This document shows, in pieces, positions 44,269 to 53,030 of a DNA stretch of 64,000 bases (the stretch's first letter is position 1; every line of letters starts with the position of its first letter). The position numbers and the translations under genes are program-made. Origin of the DNA: CAWJLE01 sp963843645 (GTDB lineage Bacteria > Chloroflexota > Anaerolineae > DAOTYC01); contig CAWJLE010000003.1 of assembly GCA_963843645.1 (NCBI GenBank), positions 1-64,000 of the forward strand, given 5' to 3'. The notes beneath the pieces are model-generated. The model saw only the letters and a list, made by a program, of their open reading frames with translations, ran no database searches and was not told the DNA's origin.

Positions 44269-44618
44269 ATGCGCCATTCCCGCTGCAGGTGTCGCTTCGA
44301 GAGACGTTCATTGGGGGGGACGGCAGTCGATCGTATCGCCGGCCGATCCTTGCCTGTGGTGTTCTGGCCCTGCTCTCGATACCTCTGCCGGTCGTCGAGC
44401 GATCAGGTCGCCCATCTGGTCCAAGTTGGGGATATCACTGGTTCAGCCTCCGGGCTCGTGCCGGTCTGGGCCACTCCTGGAGGTGTCCATGCCTACACCC
44501 TGATCGCAGCCGAGTGTCAGCGTCGACGGCGTCACACTGCGGCCGGGTGGTGCATTATGGCCGAACATGTGTGGTACCGTCTGGGTGAGCATTCCCGGTA
44601 CATTTGCGGGCGCATACC
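44269..44618. other. Non-coding gap
   Basis: I see no supported gene. The string ACATGTGTGGTAC near 44567 also occurs near position 48 at the window start; this may be chance. Confidence 0.4.
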
Positions 44619-44645
44619 AAAAAGGGCCACCCTGAATCGGGTGGC
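44619..44645 (-). terminator. Terminator of the small secreted protein gene
   Basis: Minus strand: GCCACCC, a 6-base loop, GGGTGGC, then CCTTTTT, about 55 bp after the stop at 44700. Confidence 0.8.
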
Positions 44646-44699
44646 TGCCTTAGATCGACCTACTCTCACGACGGCTTGCGCCGTCAGGCCCGTGGCGAA

Positions 44700-45038
44700 T
44701 CAGCGCCACGCCTTGCTGAGACCCTGCCAGCGGTCTGCTGCTACGTTGCGGATGCGGGCGCCCTCCTGGAAGTCCCGGATCAGCGCCGCGCCGAGGCTCT
44801 GCCAGCGATCTGCTGCGACATCGCGGATGCGGGCCGCCTCTTCGACGTCGCTCAGGCTCCCGCTTCGGACGCCCGCGTCGTTCCAGACGAATGGGCTGGC
44901 CGTCCGCGGGATGTAGATACCCGTATCGCTCCAGCTGCCGGTCCAGGCCTCGATGTGGTGGGCGGAAGCCGCCGGCACGATCGAGATCACGATAGCCAGA
45001 AGTCCAAACAAAGCCAGAACATTTCGCGTGGTGACCAT
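44700..45038 (-). CDS. Small secreted protein with an internal repeat
   Basis: 112 residues. A signal peptide (MVTTRNVLALFGLLAIVISIVPAASA) is followed by a mature part with two similar segments: AARIRDVAADRWQSLGAAL and GARIRNVAADRWQGLSKAW. GGGAGAG precedes ATG 45038 and a clear terminator follows, so it is a genuine single-gene unit. I do not recognise the family. Confidence 0.65.
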   Translation of the reverse strand: MVTTRNVLALFGLLAIVISIVPAASAHHIEAWTGSWSDTGIYIPRTASPFVWNDAGVRSGSLSDVEEAARIRDVAADRWQSLGAALIRDFQEGARIRNVAADRWQGLSKAWR

Positions 45039-45258
45039 TTTTCTCTCCCTGACCCATTCGGGTCACTCGAAGCCAGCTTCTTTTTGGGCGTAACGGTCGA
45101 TGCGAGTATTTTCGCTGAATTAAATTCGAGGTAGTCTATAAAGGAATAATAGCACGGGAACGCCGGCGGCCATATAATACGGAACATAAAATCGGACATC
45201 TTCAGTATGGAAAGTCGCTTCGACAGAAATGAGTATGATCCTCAGAAGGCGACTCACG

Positions 45259-45381
45259 ATGAGAAACTGGCTGCAGCAAGGCCAGAGGAGGCTGACCAAG
45301 GCCTGGATCAACCAGGAGATGACCGGAGAGGAATACTGGGCGATGCAGGTAGAGTTGAGGCAGAACACCGACCCTGGTTGT
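45259..45381 (+). pseudogene. Fragment of a serine-recombinase C-terminus
   Basis: NWLQQGQRRLTKAWINQEMTGEEYWAMQVELRQ aligns closely with QQWLKEN...KRLTKSWINLELTEEEYQSMQEELKQ of the large serine recombinase at 53.7-55.1 kb. Only about 40 residues survive. It marks a second, older insertion of the same recombinase family. Confidence 0.65.
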
Positions 45382-45742
45382 GCAAATCGGAGGCTCGACC
45401 CTAGTCGGTTTTCGCGCCTTTCGGCCCTTTCACGCTTTCGTGCTCCAGAAAATCGCACCCGATCCAGCTCGTGCATTGCACCCAGGACCTTTCGCGATAT
45501 GCTTCCAGAAGCTTCATGGACGCATCCTCTCCTTTCGATTGTTCTTGGCCGAACAGATTCGATTGAGAGGGATCTTGGCGGACGCAGCGGAAGGCGTCGC
45601 AGCTATCGTCGCCACGCGAGTGGGCGCGGCGGGTCTGCTCGTCTGTTCGGCGCTCACTGTGTTGCGGCCTGATCCTTGTGCCGGCGCCGAGAAGGCTACT
45701 AGCAGCACACCGCGACCTCAACCGGTTCGGCTCTGCCCTGGC
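45382..45742. other. Gap between the recombinase fragment and the peptidase
   Basis: I see no supported gene. It is probably debris from mobile elements. Confidence 0.4.
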
Positions 45743-47971
45743 CTATTGACCGCCAAGCATCCGAGAAAAATAGTCCACGCTGGCCGACAGGGCGGCGGCC
45801 AGTGAGTCTCCCGAGTACCGGTGGCCCAGGTTCGGCAGTGGCAGGAACTCGAACGGCTTATCGGATTGCACCAGAGCCTGGATGAAGTTGACCGAGTTCT
45901 GCAAGTGGACGTTCGTGTCATTTAGCCCGTGGATGATCAGCGGCTTGATTCTGACCTGCCCGGCTGCGGCGATCAGATCCGTCGCCGCATAGCCCGCCCG
46001 ATTTCTGGCAGGAGTCCGCATGTAGCGTTCGGTGTAGATGGTATCGTAGTAGCGCCAGTCGGTCGGCGCCGAGCCGGCCACGCCCGCCCGGAAGACCTCC
46101 GGGGCATGGATAAGCGCGTAGAGGGTCATGTAGCCGCCGAACGATTTTCCATCGCATCCGATCCGGCTGGCATCGATGTAGGGCAGCGTTCGCAGGTACT
46201 CGATCCCGGCCATTTGATCGTCCAGAGCCACTTTGCCAAGCTCCCCGGCAATCGGTGTCTCGAAGGCGTGCCCTCGACCGAAGCTCCCACGGTTATCGAG
46301 CCGCCAAACAATGAACCCGGCCTGGGTATACAGGACATCGCGCTCGATGTGGTTGAACAGGTTCGTCGCGCCGTAGCGATTGGACACCATCTGCAGCGTG
46401 GGGCCCGCGTACCAGTGAACGATCACCGGGAACTTACGCTGCGGGTCAAAACCTTCCGGCTTGACGATCTGCGCGTACAGTTCGGTCCCATCGTGGGCGC
46501 GGACCGGCAGAAACTCGCGCGTCACCTGCGGCAGGGCGAGCGCCGGCCCGGCGCGCCGGCCGAGCAGCCGCACCAGCGTGCCCTCGGCTCGAAGGATTTT
46601 CGTGACCGGTGGGGTCGACACGTCCGAGAACTGATCGACGAGGTACTGCCCATCGCCCGATAGGGCGCCAAAGTGGAACCCGGATTGTTGCGATACCTGC
46701 TCCAAGGCGCCGCTGTCAATATTGACACGGTAGATCTTCCGCTCTAACGGGCTGTTCTTGGTTGCCGAGAAGTACGCCCACGCACCCTCCGGGTCCACGT
46801 ATACCGGACGCCCGGGAATCAGCTGGTTCCAGGCCGGGGTATCAATCATCCACTCTCCATGCGTCAGCTGACGCAACAGCTCCCCCTGTCGTGAGTAGAG
46901 GTACAGGTGCATGAACCCGTCGCGCTCCGACAGCCATAGGAACCGGTTGCCGTCGCCAAAGAAGACAGGAGCGGCATAAGAGTTTTCGTTCACCCAGGCA
47001 GAGTCCGTTTCCTGGATAAGGATGCGCCCGGCGCCGGTGGTCGGGTTGAAGGCTCTCAGCTCGAGGATGGAGTGCTCTCGGTTCACGGTTACGTAGACGG
47101 CCTCGCCTGAGTCCGGGAACCAAGTGAAGAAGGGCAGAACATACTCGGCATCGTCGGGCAGAGGAACCGGCGAGGCCCGCCCGGTTTCGAGGGCGATCAC
47201 GGATAGGGAGGCTTCAGGATTGGGGCTGCCGGCCGCGGGGTAGCGGGTATAGCTGAGGGAAGGTGGCACCTGGCTGTAGTCCGTGACGGCGTGGTTCTGG
47301 ACGGCAGTCTCGTCCAGACGCAGGTAAATCAACCACTTGCCGTCAGGCGACCAGGCGTAGGCTGGCTGAGCCGCCCGCGTGGCCAGCTCCTCTTCGTAGA
47401 CCCAGTCCAGCGTCCCGTTGAAGATTGTCTCGCTTCCGTCGCGGGTGAGGCGGTCAGGTTGGCCGTCCTTGACGCCGACGGTGTAAAGATCGTTGCCCTG
47501 GACGAAGGCAATACGGCCACCGCCAGGCGAGAAGGTGGGGCTGGTCTTGGCGCCGCCCGAAGCGAACGATTTCAGTTCGCCCGTCCGGGCGTCCAGCAGC
47601 CACAGGGCAGTCTTCCCGGTCAGCAAGAGGAGATCGCCCTGCGGGGACCATTGCGCCGAAGTGAGATCGATCTGGTGAGGGTTGTCTCCGACGTCCAACA
47701 AAAGACGGGTGGCATCGCTCCGCGCATCGTACGCCCAGAGGACCGCGCGACCGTCTCGCGGTTCGACGTACGCCAGTGTCGAGCCCGTTGGGCTCCAGTT
47801 GAAACTCGACGGTCCGGGTCCCATCAGCGCGTCCGACGCGACGAGTTGTCGCGCGGTGATGCTCCGTGCGGGGGCCGGTTTCGCAAGGGGTGCGGCTCCA
47901 GAGGTCGTAACCAACGATACGGTGAGTAACAGGCCTGACAACTTCCACGCTGACAAGATCGCTCGCTTCAT
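45743..47971 (-). CDS. Secreted dipeptidyl-peptidase IV-type serine peptidase (S9B)
   Basis: A 742-residue secreted prolyl peptidase. After a signal peptide (LSGLLLTVSLVTTSGAA) comes an N-terminal beta-propeller domain, with the DPP-IV Glu motif as DWVYEEEL, then an alpha/beta-hydrolase domain. The catalytic serine is in GKSFGGYMTL, the aspartate in LIIHGLNDTNVH and the histidine in NLGHRYSG; YDTIYTERYM matches the S1-site YDSVYTERYM. The nucleophile elbow GKSFGG differs from the usual GWSYGG. It cleaves N-terminal X-Pro/X-Ala dipeptides in relatives. ATG 47971 follows GGAGG; the GTG at 47980 overlaps that ribosome-binding site. Its upstream flank is an IS256 relic. Confidence 0.87.
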   Translation of the reverse strand: MKRAILSAWKLSGLLLTVSLVTTSGAAPLAKPAPARSITARQLVASDALMGPGPSSFNWSPTGSTLAYVEPRDGRAVLWAYDARSDATRLLLDVGDNPHQIDLTSAQWSPQGDLLLLTGKTALWLLDARTGELKSFASGGAKTSPTFSPGGGRIAFVQGNDLYTVGVKDGQPDRLTRDGSETIFNGTLDWVYEEELATRAAQPAYAWSPDGKWLIYLRLDETAVQNHAVTDYSQVPPSLSYTRYPAAGSPNPEASLSVIALETGRASPVPLPDDAEYVLPFFTWFPDSGEAVYVTVNREHSILELRAFNPTTGAGRILIQETDSAWVNENSYAAPVFFGDGNRFLWLSERDGFMHLYLYSRQGELLRQLTHGEWMIDTPAWNQLIPGRPVYVDPEGAWAYFSATKNSPLERKIYRVNIDSGALEQVSQQSGFHFGALSGDGQYLVDQFSDVSTPPVTKILRAEGTLVRLLGRRAGPALALPQVTREFLPVRAHDGTELYAQIVKPEGFDPQRKFPVIVHWYAGPTLQMVSNRYGATNLFNHIERDVLYTQAGFIVWRLDNRGSFGRGHAFETPIAGELGKVALDDQMAGIEYLRTLPYIDASRIGCDGKSFGGYMTLYALIHAPEVFRAGVAGSAPTDWRYYDTIYTERYMRTPARNRAGYAATDLIAAAGQVRIKPLIIHGLNDTNVHLQNSVNFIQALVQSDKPFEFLPLPNLGHRYSGDSLAAALSASVDYFSRMLGGQ

Positions 47972-48021
47972 GTGATCCACCTCCTCGCACGCTTGGTTGT
48001 CGCTTCCTGGCGCCGCAAACC

Positions 48022-48303
48022 GTGGCCCTCACTCCCTTCCCCGTCGAGCATTTGACCCGCATCTACTCTACGAATCCACTGGAAAGGCTCAACAAAGAGA
48101 TCAAACGTCGGATCAACGTGGTGGGTATCTTCCCGAACGCGCCCGCCGTCGAGCGGCTGACCGGGGCGGTGTTTCTGGAGATCAATGACGAGTGGCAGGT
48201 CGAGCGGCGGTACTTCAGCCTCGGCTCCATGCAGAAGCTGTTCGCCCCGGAGACCTTGCTGCCCACGGAACCATTGCCACTGCGCTTGGCACCGGTACAC
48301 TGA
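48022..48303 (+). pseudogene. IS256-family (mutator) transposase C-terminal fragment
   Basis: RIYSTNPLERLNKEIKRRINVVGIFPNAPAVERL... followed by INDEWQVERRYFSLGSMQ is the C-terminal ~90 residues of an IS256-type transposase. The catalytic domain is missing. The sequence just after the stop (about 48338-48362, TACACCACTTGACAAGACGC) looks like the right terminal repeat of such an element. Confidence 0.85.
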
Positions 48304-48337
48304 CGCGGAGACGTCGGCGGCCTTAGGGTTGGCACAC

Positions 48338-48362
48338 GCACAAATACACCACTTGACAAGAC
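48338..48362. mobile_element. Putative right end of the IS256-family relic
   Basis: The sequence resembles mutator-type termini (TACACCAnTTGACAnGAC). No left end is visible. Confidence 0.4.
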
Positions 48363-48447
48363 GCAAACCGGAAACCAGTTGGCAGCAGTGTGATTGAGAC
48401 TCGAATTGAGCGGATCGGACGGTTCTGCTCGACGGGAGGCAACTCGT

Positions 48448-50124
48448 TCACGGCAGCTCACGTGGGTCCCGCATGAGTCTCGCGGGCCATTCCCTGATGA
48501 CCAAAGGCAGGTATAACGGGCTGCCAGGGATCACGTTTGACCACGGCGCCAGGATTGGACTCGGGCCGCCTGGCGTGCTGGGCTCGGTATTCGGTCCTCG
48601 CCGCGTATTCGGTACGACATAGTTACGTATAGATATCCTGAGTGTTCCGCCCCTGGGTATGTGCGATTCGGAGACCTCGCTGCAGTTCGTCCCAGTCACT
48701 CTGCCACAGTCGCGGCCCACGTACCATACGAAAAACTTGTCCGGGTCTGATTCGATGGAATCCTTATAGTCTTCTGCAGTGCCCTTGAGCTGCCCGTCAT
48801 TGACATTGGCAAAGCCCACCAGGTCCTCCTTCCGGGTGAGGCCAAAGCCAACGTATGTGGCATTTCCTGTTTCTGTGCCGAGCGTTCCGACGACAGCATT
48901 GAGCTCACCATGGTCCAGCGGCAGGTACACGCTGTAGCTGTAATTCGTGTCCTGGGTGTCGCCCACACAGTGCATCGTATTTTCGGTACAGTGGGGGCCA
49001 ACGAGATCGAGCGTGTCTGGTCGCTGTAATTCTACGAAGTGATCTCGCCAGGTGGAGTCAGCACGGCTCAATGGGCGCAAGCCCCAACGTGCCCTCACGG
49101 CGTTGTTCAGCTTATCCAGGTCTTCCATTAGGCCAAGCTCGGAATTTGCTGACCGCGTTTCCGGCACGAAATCGGCCGGATATGGTTCCGGCGCCCGTGA
49201 CCCGTCTGTGTCCCTCACGCGGAGCACGATCATGGGCAGATCCTGTCGCCATTTCTGGGCCAGGTCTGCGTCTTCTGGCATGGCATAGCGGATGAGCTGA
49301 ATGAAGTCATCCGCGTCTTCGTCGAGACCGAGCCTCATTGAGGACGGGATCGGTTCCGTGAAGATGTTCTCGGGAGGGACGCCCATACTCTCCAGAGAGG
49401 CCCTAACGGCCCGGTCCATAAACTGGTCGGGAGTGATGATGAACACACGGTGCTGACTGAAGCTGCCTCCCGACTGTTCCTGAACCACGACGTTGTTGAT
49501 GGAGTTGCTTAAACTGGCAAACTGTAGGACCCGATCTGGATTGGGCGAGAGTCTGAAGAATAGATCCAACACCGGCCGGAAGTACTGAGACACAAAACCG
49601 TACCTCGCATTGGAGGTATCTATGCTGCCCTGCCGCGTAAACAGATAGGTCTGAAAGCCAAAGTACCTGGCCGGTGGAGGCAGTTCTGCGAATATTATGA
49701 TGGCTTCGCGTGGATCCAGACGAAATATGAAGGAATGGCCGGCGCGGACGGTCCCAAATGCCAGTTCTGTAGCGGGGTCAACGAACTCATCGTCCCACGT
49801 TTTCACGGCGGGCATGACGTAGGGTGCCGCCGGGTTCATCGCATAGCACGTCCCCATTACCGGAACGATAGTGGGACAGTCACTATCATCCAGCTCGTCG
49901 AAGTAGCCGCCCGTTGACTCGAAGCCCTGAGCAGTGAGATCGGCGGTCACTGCCGACTGCATTCCCCTGATCGGCAGGGGCCACGGCACCGGGGCCTCCT
50001 GCGGGGTCCGGTCCGCAACCGGGTGTGCCGGCGCGGGAGTCGCGGCGGAAGCCGGGTGAGCCCCGAGCAGGGATACCCACACCAACATAATCGACACAAC
50101 CAACCACCCAATGCGCCGGCTCAT
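48448..50124 (-). CDS. Large secreted protein of unknown function
   Basis: 558 residues with a signal peptide (IGWLVVSIMLVWVSLLGAHPASA). Conserved-looking segments include AGHSFIFRLDPREAIIIFAELPP, GFQTYLFTRQGSIDT and LSRADSTWRDHFVELQRPDTLDL. C-terminal cysteines are in CTENTMHCVGDTQDTNYSY and DCGRVTGTNCSEVSE, suggesting disulfides outside the cell. The C-terminus (GSPLYLPLVIREW) has the YLPL motif seen at the ends of many Chloroflexota secreted proteins. GAGGAGG precedes ATG 50124. I do not recognise the family. Confidence 0.65.
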   Translation of the reverse strand: MSRRIGWLVVSIMLVWVSLLGAHPASAATPAPAHPVADRTPQEAPVPWPLPIRGMQSAVTADLTAQGFESTGGYFDELDDSDCPTIVPVMGTCYAMNPAAPYVMPAVKTWDDEFVDPATELAFGTVRAGHSFIFRLDPREAIIIFAELPPPARYFGFQTYLFTRQGSIDTSNARYGFVSQYFRPVLDLFFRLSPNPDRVLQFASLSNSINNVVVQEQSGGSFSQHRVFIITPDQFMDRAVRASLESMGVPPENIFTEPIPSSMRLGLDEDADDFIQLIRYAMPEDADLAQKWRQDLPMIVLRVRDTDGSRAPEPYPADFVPETRSANSELGLMEDLDKLNNAVRARWGLRPLSRADSTWRDHFVELQRPDTLDLVGPHCTENTMHCVGDTQDTNYSYSVYLPLDHGELNAVVGTLGTETGNATYVGFGLTRKEDLVGFANVNDGQLKGTAEDYKDSIESDPDKFFVWYVGRDCGRVTGTNCSEVSESHIPRGGTLRISIRNYVVPNTRRGPNTEPSTPGGPSPILAPWSNVIPGSPLYLPLVIREWPARLMRDPRELP

Positions 50125-50206
50125 CGCAAGGTCCTCCTCAAGATTCCAGTTGAGATTTGGTCCAGGATCTGCCTAGGTTGCCCAACCATGAACTATTGGA
50201 GACAAG

Positions 50207-50925
50207 TTGCGCACTATGAGTATACTCGAATTGTGCTATGATGTCGACTCCTCCTGCCAGATGTTTGAAAAGAGCCAGCAACAGAAATGGCCGGCAGGCC
50301 CTGGTGCCAAACGAGGCTCCAAGCCTCGCCTGGCCATTAGTGAGATAATAACCACGCTTCTTCTTTTTCAGGAGTCGCAGTATCGTCGTTTCAAAGCCTT
50401 TTGCACCCAGTAGGTGCTGGTCCATTTGTGCTCCGGGTTCCCTCAGCTCGTGAGCTACGGCCGCTTTGTGGAATTGACGCCATGGCTCTGTCCCCTCTGT
50501 CTGTCTACCCGTTCTCACGTTTGGCAACCGCCACAGGCATTGCTTTTGTTGATTCTACCTCTTTGCCGGTGTGCCATACCCGGCGCATTACACGGCACGA
50601 GGTATTCGCTGATCTGGCCCAGCGCGGCAAGACGTCGATGGGCTGGTTCTATGGGTTCAAGCTGCACCTGATCGTCAGCGAACGAGGGGAACTCCTGGCT
50701 TTCTATCTCACCCCAGACAACGTGGACGATCGTCAGCCTGTGCCCCACATGTGTAGGAAACCACGGGGCAAGCTGGTCGGCGACAAAGGGTACATTTCCG
50801 GCTTTGTTTGAACAACTCTTCGAACACGGTGTCCAACTGATCACCGCCCAGCGGAAGAATATGAAGAACCGACTGTTGCCACTGAGGGACAAAATTCTGT
50901 TACGGGAACGCTCCATCGTCAGTTA
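50207..50925 (+). pseudogene. IS982-family transposase relic
   Basis: Pieces read across frames are MSILELCYDVDSSCQMFEK, SKPRLAISEIITTLLLFQESQYRRFKAF, FPQLVSYGRFVEL, TGIAFVDSTSLPVCHTRRI, AQRGKTSMGWFYGFKLHLIVSERG, LTPDNVDDRQPVP, GKLVGDKGYIS and FEQLFEHGVQLITAQRKNMKNRL. These follow an IS982 DDE transposase in order. An in-frame TAG (50411-50413), frameshifts near 50490 and 50805, and loss of the 3' end near 50920 make it inactive. Confidence 0.88.
50219..50247 (-). promoter_or_regulatory. Promoter for the large secreted protein, inside the IS982 relic
   Basis: Minus strand: TCGACA at 50242-50247, 17 bp spacer, TATACT at 50219-50224, about 90 bp before the start at 50124. It lies in the transposase's first codons, so the insertion may have supplied the promoter. 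Confidence 0.5.
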
Positions 50926-50941
50926 CTCAGGGAGGTGCGCC

Positions 50942-51390
50942 GTGAGACACTTTGGTATGTGCGTGATGGCCATCGTCGTCATCGCCCTTGCGTGACTGCT
51001 TCGGCGTCGTACACACAAGGGCAGACATACGGTCCTGTCGAGATCACCGCCGGACAGTGGCAGAAGACCGGCGCAACGCTCGAGAAGGGGCAGGCGTTCC
51101 AACTGGTTGCGACTGGCCTGGTAGGTTCCAGCAGCGATGAGACCCACGAGTGGGGGACTGGAAGATATCCTCACCTCGGGTTTTCGAGCCTCCAGTGTCA
51201 AGGCCAAGGTCGGGAAAGACTTCTGTGATGTGAAGGTCGACGGCACCCTTTCCGCCGTGGCGAAGGAGGGCGAAGAGCTGCAGCTTGGCCTGTCGTATGC
51301 CTACGACCCGAAGCCGGAAGAGGCTGGCTCGGTCAGCGGTTCGTTCTCGGTGAAGGTCTTATCAGACATGGTGGGGAGCTGTACCAGAGG
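50942..51390 (+). pseudogene. Disrupted small secreted protein, beta-sandwich/lectin-like
   Basis: A GTG start with GGGAGG leads a signal peptide (VRHFGMCVMAIVVIAL), which runs into a stop. The next frame gives SYTQGQTYGPVEITAGQWQKTGATLEKGQAFQLVATGLVGS. A third frame gives SVKAKVGKDFCDVKVDGTLSAVAKEGEELQLGLSYAYD. The pattern tGa-l-kGq-f-l-AtG ... A-x-eGEeLqLG recalls PA-IL/galactose-binding-like domains. Two frameshifts make it a pseudogene, next to the IS982 relic. Confidence 0.5.
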
Positions 51391-51403
51391 CAGCACGAGG
51401 CAA

Positions 51404-51715
51404 TCATCTTGCGCGAGCTCTGGGAGAAATGCAGAGTTTTGATGGCAGTGCACTTGCGCAAAACACTTCAGGACTCAATGGTCTGAAGCGCAGATCGACG
51501 ATTCCTTTCGGTGTCGGCGCGCGCAGTCTGTAAATCAACTCGCCATAGTCTCGATCAAACGTAAGAATCAGTCGCTGCTCGGTGGCAGCTCGGCTGATCA
51601 TCTTTGCGTCGGTGACTCCGGGACTTTCTTGCGCGATAGCCGCTACGTCAAACCCAACCGAGCGCAGTAGTTTGACGCTTGCCAGCGGGAAGTTCTCATT
51701 AACAAGAAAGCGCAT
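51404..51715 (-). CDS. DUF5615 PIN-like toxin
   Basis: MRFLVNENFPLASVKLLRSVGFDVAAI and AAATEQRLILTFDRDYGELIY are the DUF5615 core: Asn/Asp for metal binding and the D-x-D-x-G nuclease motif. About 103 residues, slightly short; the family usually ends in an R-x-R segment. The last residues (EVFCASALPSKLCISPRARAR) may have been altered by a frameshift. ATG 51715 follows AAGG and overlaps the DUF433 gene stop. It is likely an RNase partnered with the DUF433 antitoxin. Confidence 0.78.
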   Translation of the reverse strand: MRFLVNENFPLASVKLLRSVGFDVAAIAQESPGVTDAKMISRAATEQRLILTFDRDYGELIYRLRAPTPKGIVDLRFRPLSPEVFCASALPSKLCISPRARAR

Positions 51716-51717
51716 GC

Positions 51718-51954
51718 TCACGCCTTCTCATCGAGGACGCACAGGCCCTCATCGCGCATGCACTCCGCCACGTAGGCGAACACCGCGCGCAAGGCCACGG
51801 ACGTCAGGCTGGGGTTGCTCTCCAACACCTGCTGCTCCGTCCAGCCCTCAGCGAAGAGGCCGAGGATGAACTCCACCGCCAGACGCGTCCCCTTGACTAC
51901 GGGCTTGCCAACTAGAATTGCCGGGTCCGAAGTAATGTAGTCACGCCATTCCAT
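51718..51954 (-). CDS. DUF433 antitoxin
   Basis: MEWRDYITSDPAILVGKPVVKGTRLAVEFILGLFAEGWTEQQVLESNP is the standard DUF433 winged-helix fold, paired with DUF5615 toxins in many genomes. ATG 51954 lies eight bases after AAGGAG. The longer GTG 51963 start overlaps the upstream hicB-like stop. It probably binds and neutralises the toxin and represses the operon. Confidence 0.85.
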   Translation of the reverse strand: MEWRDYITSDPAILVGKPVVKGTRLAVEFILGLFAEGWTEQQVLESNPSLTSVALRAVFAYVAECMRDEGLCVLDEKA

Positions 51955-51959
51955 ATTAC

Positions 51960-52160
51960 TCACTCCTTCGGCTTGTCCACGTCAACCGCAAGGCAGCCTT
52001 CGACAGCCTCCTGCAGGTTCAGCAGCAGTACCTCGAAATCCTCGCCCTGGGTCGCGCAGCCGGGAATGGCCGGGACTTCCGCCCGGTATCCGCCCTCTTC
52101 TGCTTCCTGAACGACTATCTTCAGTTTCACGGTGTGTGCTCGTGGAACGTGGCTGAACAT
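51960..52160 (-). CDS. HicB-like antitoxin without its own HicA
   Basis: 66 residues with the HicB partial-RNaseH core: KIVVQEAEEGGYRAEVPAIPGCATQGEDFEVLLLNLQEAVEG. Its stop carries the ribosome-binding site for the DUF433 gene (KPKE* is coded by AAGCCGAAGGAGTGA), so the three genes are coupled. No DNA-binding domain is attached. It could add immunity to the DUF433 module or be an orphan. GTG 52130 is an alternative start. Confidence 0.75.
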   Translation of the reverse strand: MFSHVPRAHTVKLKIVVQEAEEGGYRAEVPAIPGCATQGEDFEVLLLNLQEAVEGCLAVDVDKPKE

Positions 52161-52224
52161 GCGATTCTCGTGTGCGTACTGCCGCGCGGAAATGATTACA
52201 GGAGGAAGACCGGGCGACCGGAAT

Positions 52225-52434
52225 TCATGCGAACACCAAGCGTCCCTTCGGTTCGGGAATTGGGCGTCCCAAAGCGGGGGCGGTCTCGATCCATTCTCGA
52301 ACCGCGACTTCGACGTTCGACAGCGCTTCTACATAGGTTGGACCGTCCGCCATGCAGCCGGGCAGTTCCGGCACTTCGGCAATGAACGCCTGATCTTCGT
52401 CACTCCTATAGACGATGATCTCGTACTTGATCAC
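52225..52434 (-). CDS. hicB: HicB antitoxin
   Basis: IKYEIIVYRSDEDQAFIAEVPELPGCMADGPTYVEALSNVEVAVREWIETA... GRPIPEPKGRLVFA is a canonical short HicB. GTG 52434 with GGGGGA upstream matches the family start; ATG 52452 is possible. It overlaps the end of hicA, showing coupling. Confidence 0.85.
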   Translation of the reverse strand: MIKYEIIVYRSDEDQAFIAEVPELPGCMADGPTYVEALSNVEVAVREWIETAPALGRPIPEPKGRLVFA

Positions 52435-52657
52435 GTGGTTCCCCCAACTCATATTTCACAATCAGATTAAGCACTTGTTTCAATAGACATGGCTTGGCGT
52501 TGCCGCCCCTCGGCTGCAAGTTGATGATCTCGACGACATTGTCTCGAACGAAGATATCGTGGTCGCCTCGAACTCGCTCTGTAAAGCCCAAACTGCACAA
52601 CAGATCGGATAATTCTGCAAACAGAATATCGGCGTCCGGTTCTGTGTTATCCTCCAC
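52406..52657 (-). CDS. hicA: HicA-like mRNA interferase
   Basis: 83 residues. FTERVRGDHDIFVRDNVVEIINLQPRGGNAKPCLLKQVLNLIVKYEL matches the HicA/YcfA double-stranded-RNA-binding-like fold, with the catalytic His in GDHDIF. The start appears to be GTG 52657. It cleaves mRNA in relatives and is neutralised by HicB, encoded directly downstream with overlap. Confidence 0.82.
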   Translation of the reverse strand: MEDNTEPDADILFAELSDLLCSLGFTERVRGDHDIFVRDNVVEIINLQPRGGNAKPCLLKQVLNLIVKYELGEPRDQVRDHRL

Positions 52658-53030
52658 GCGGGATGCCGTCTATTCGCCGCCGAGCATTCTATATACCGCC
52701 CAGGTGTCGTCACGTTGGACCATCAACACATGTGTAAGCGCTCCCTATTTGTCTCTCTCCCTGCCTGATTGGCTGCAATAGAAACACAGCCACGGTCGCC
52801 CGGGCGATCACGAGTGGCTTTGTATGTCGGTCTGCAATGCCGTTATACACGATGATCGAGATTGCCGCTCCGGAAGATGCCGGGTGTCTGGAGCACGAAA
52901 GACCTCGCAACGTCTCACAAGGTCTCGGGACGAGTCTACGCTTTCTGCTGGAAGCGACGCGAGATGAGATTCTTAAAGGTATGGAGTGGCTCCTGGTTCC
53001 TCACAGGATTTTGGGTTCAGGCCACATCAG
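52658..53030 (+). pseudogene. Possible excisionase-type HTH relic
   Basis: No intact gene. On the plus strand, 52862-53010 reads STKDLATSHKVSGRVYAF, then CWKRREMRFLKVWSGSW. The pattern (T-x-x-LA ... VS-R-x-VY ... W/K-R-E-M-F-x-KV ... W) recalls excisionase-family winged helices. The rest of the gap is featureless. This is a weak match. Confidence 0.25.
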
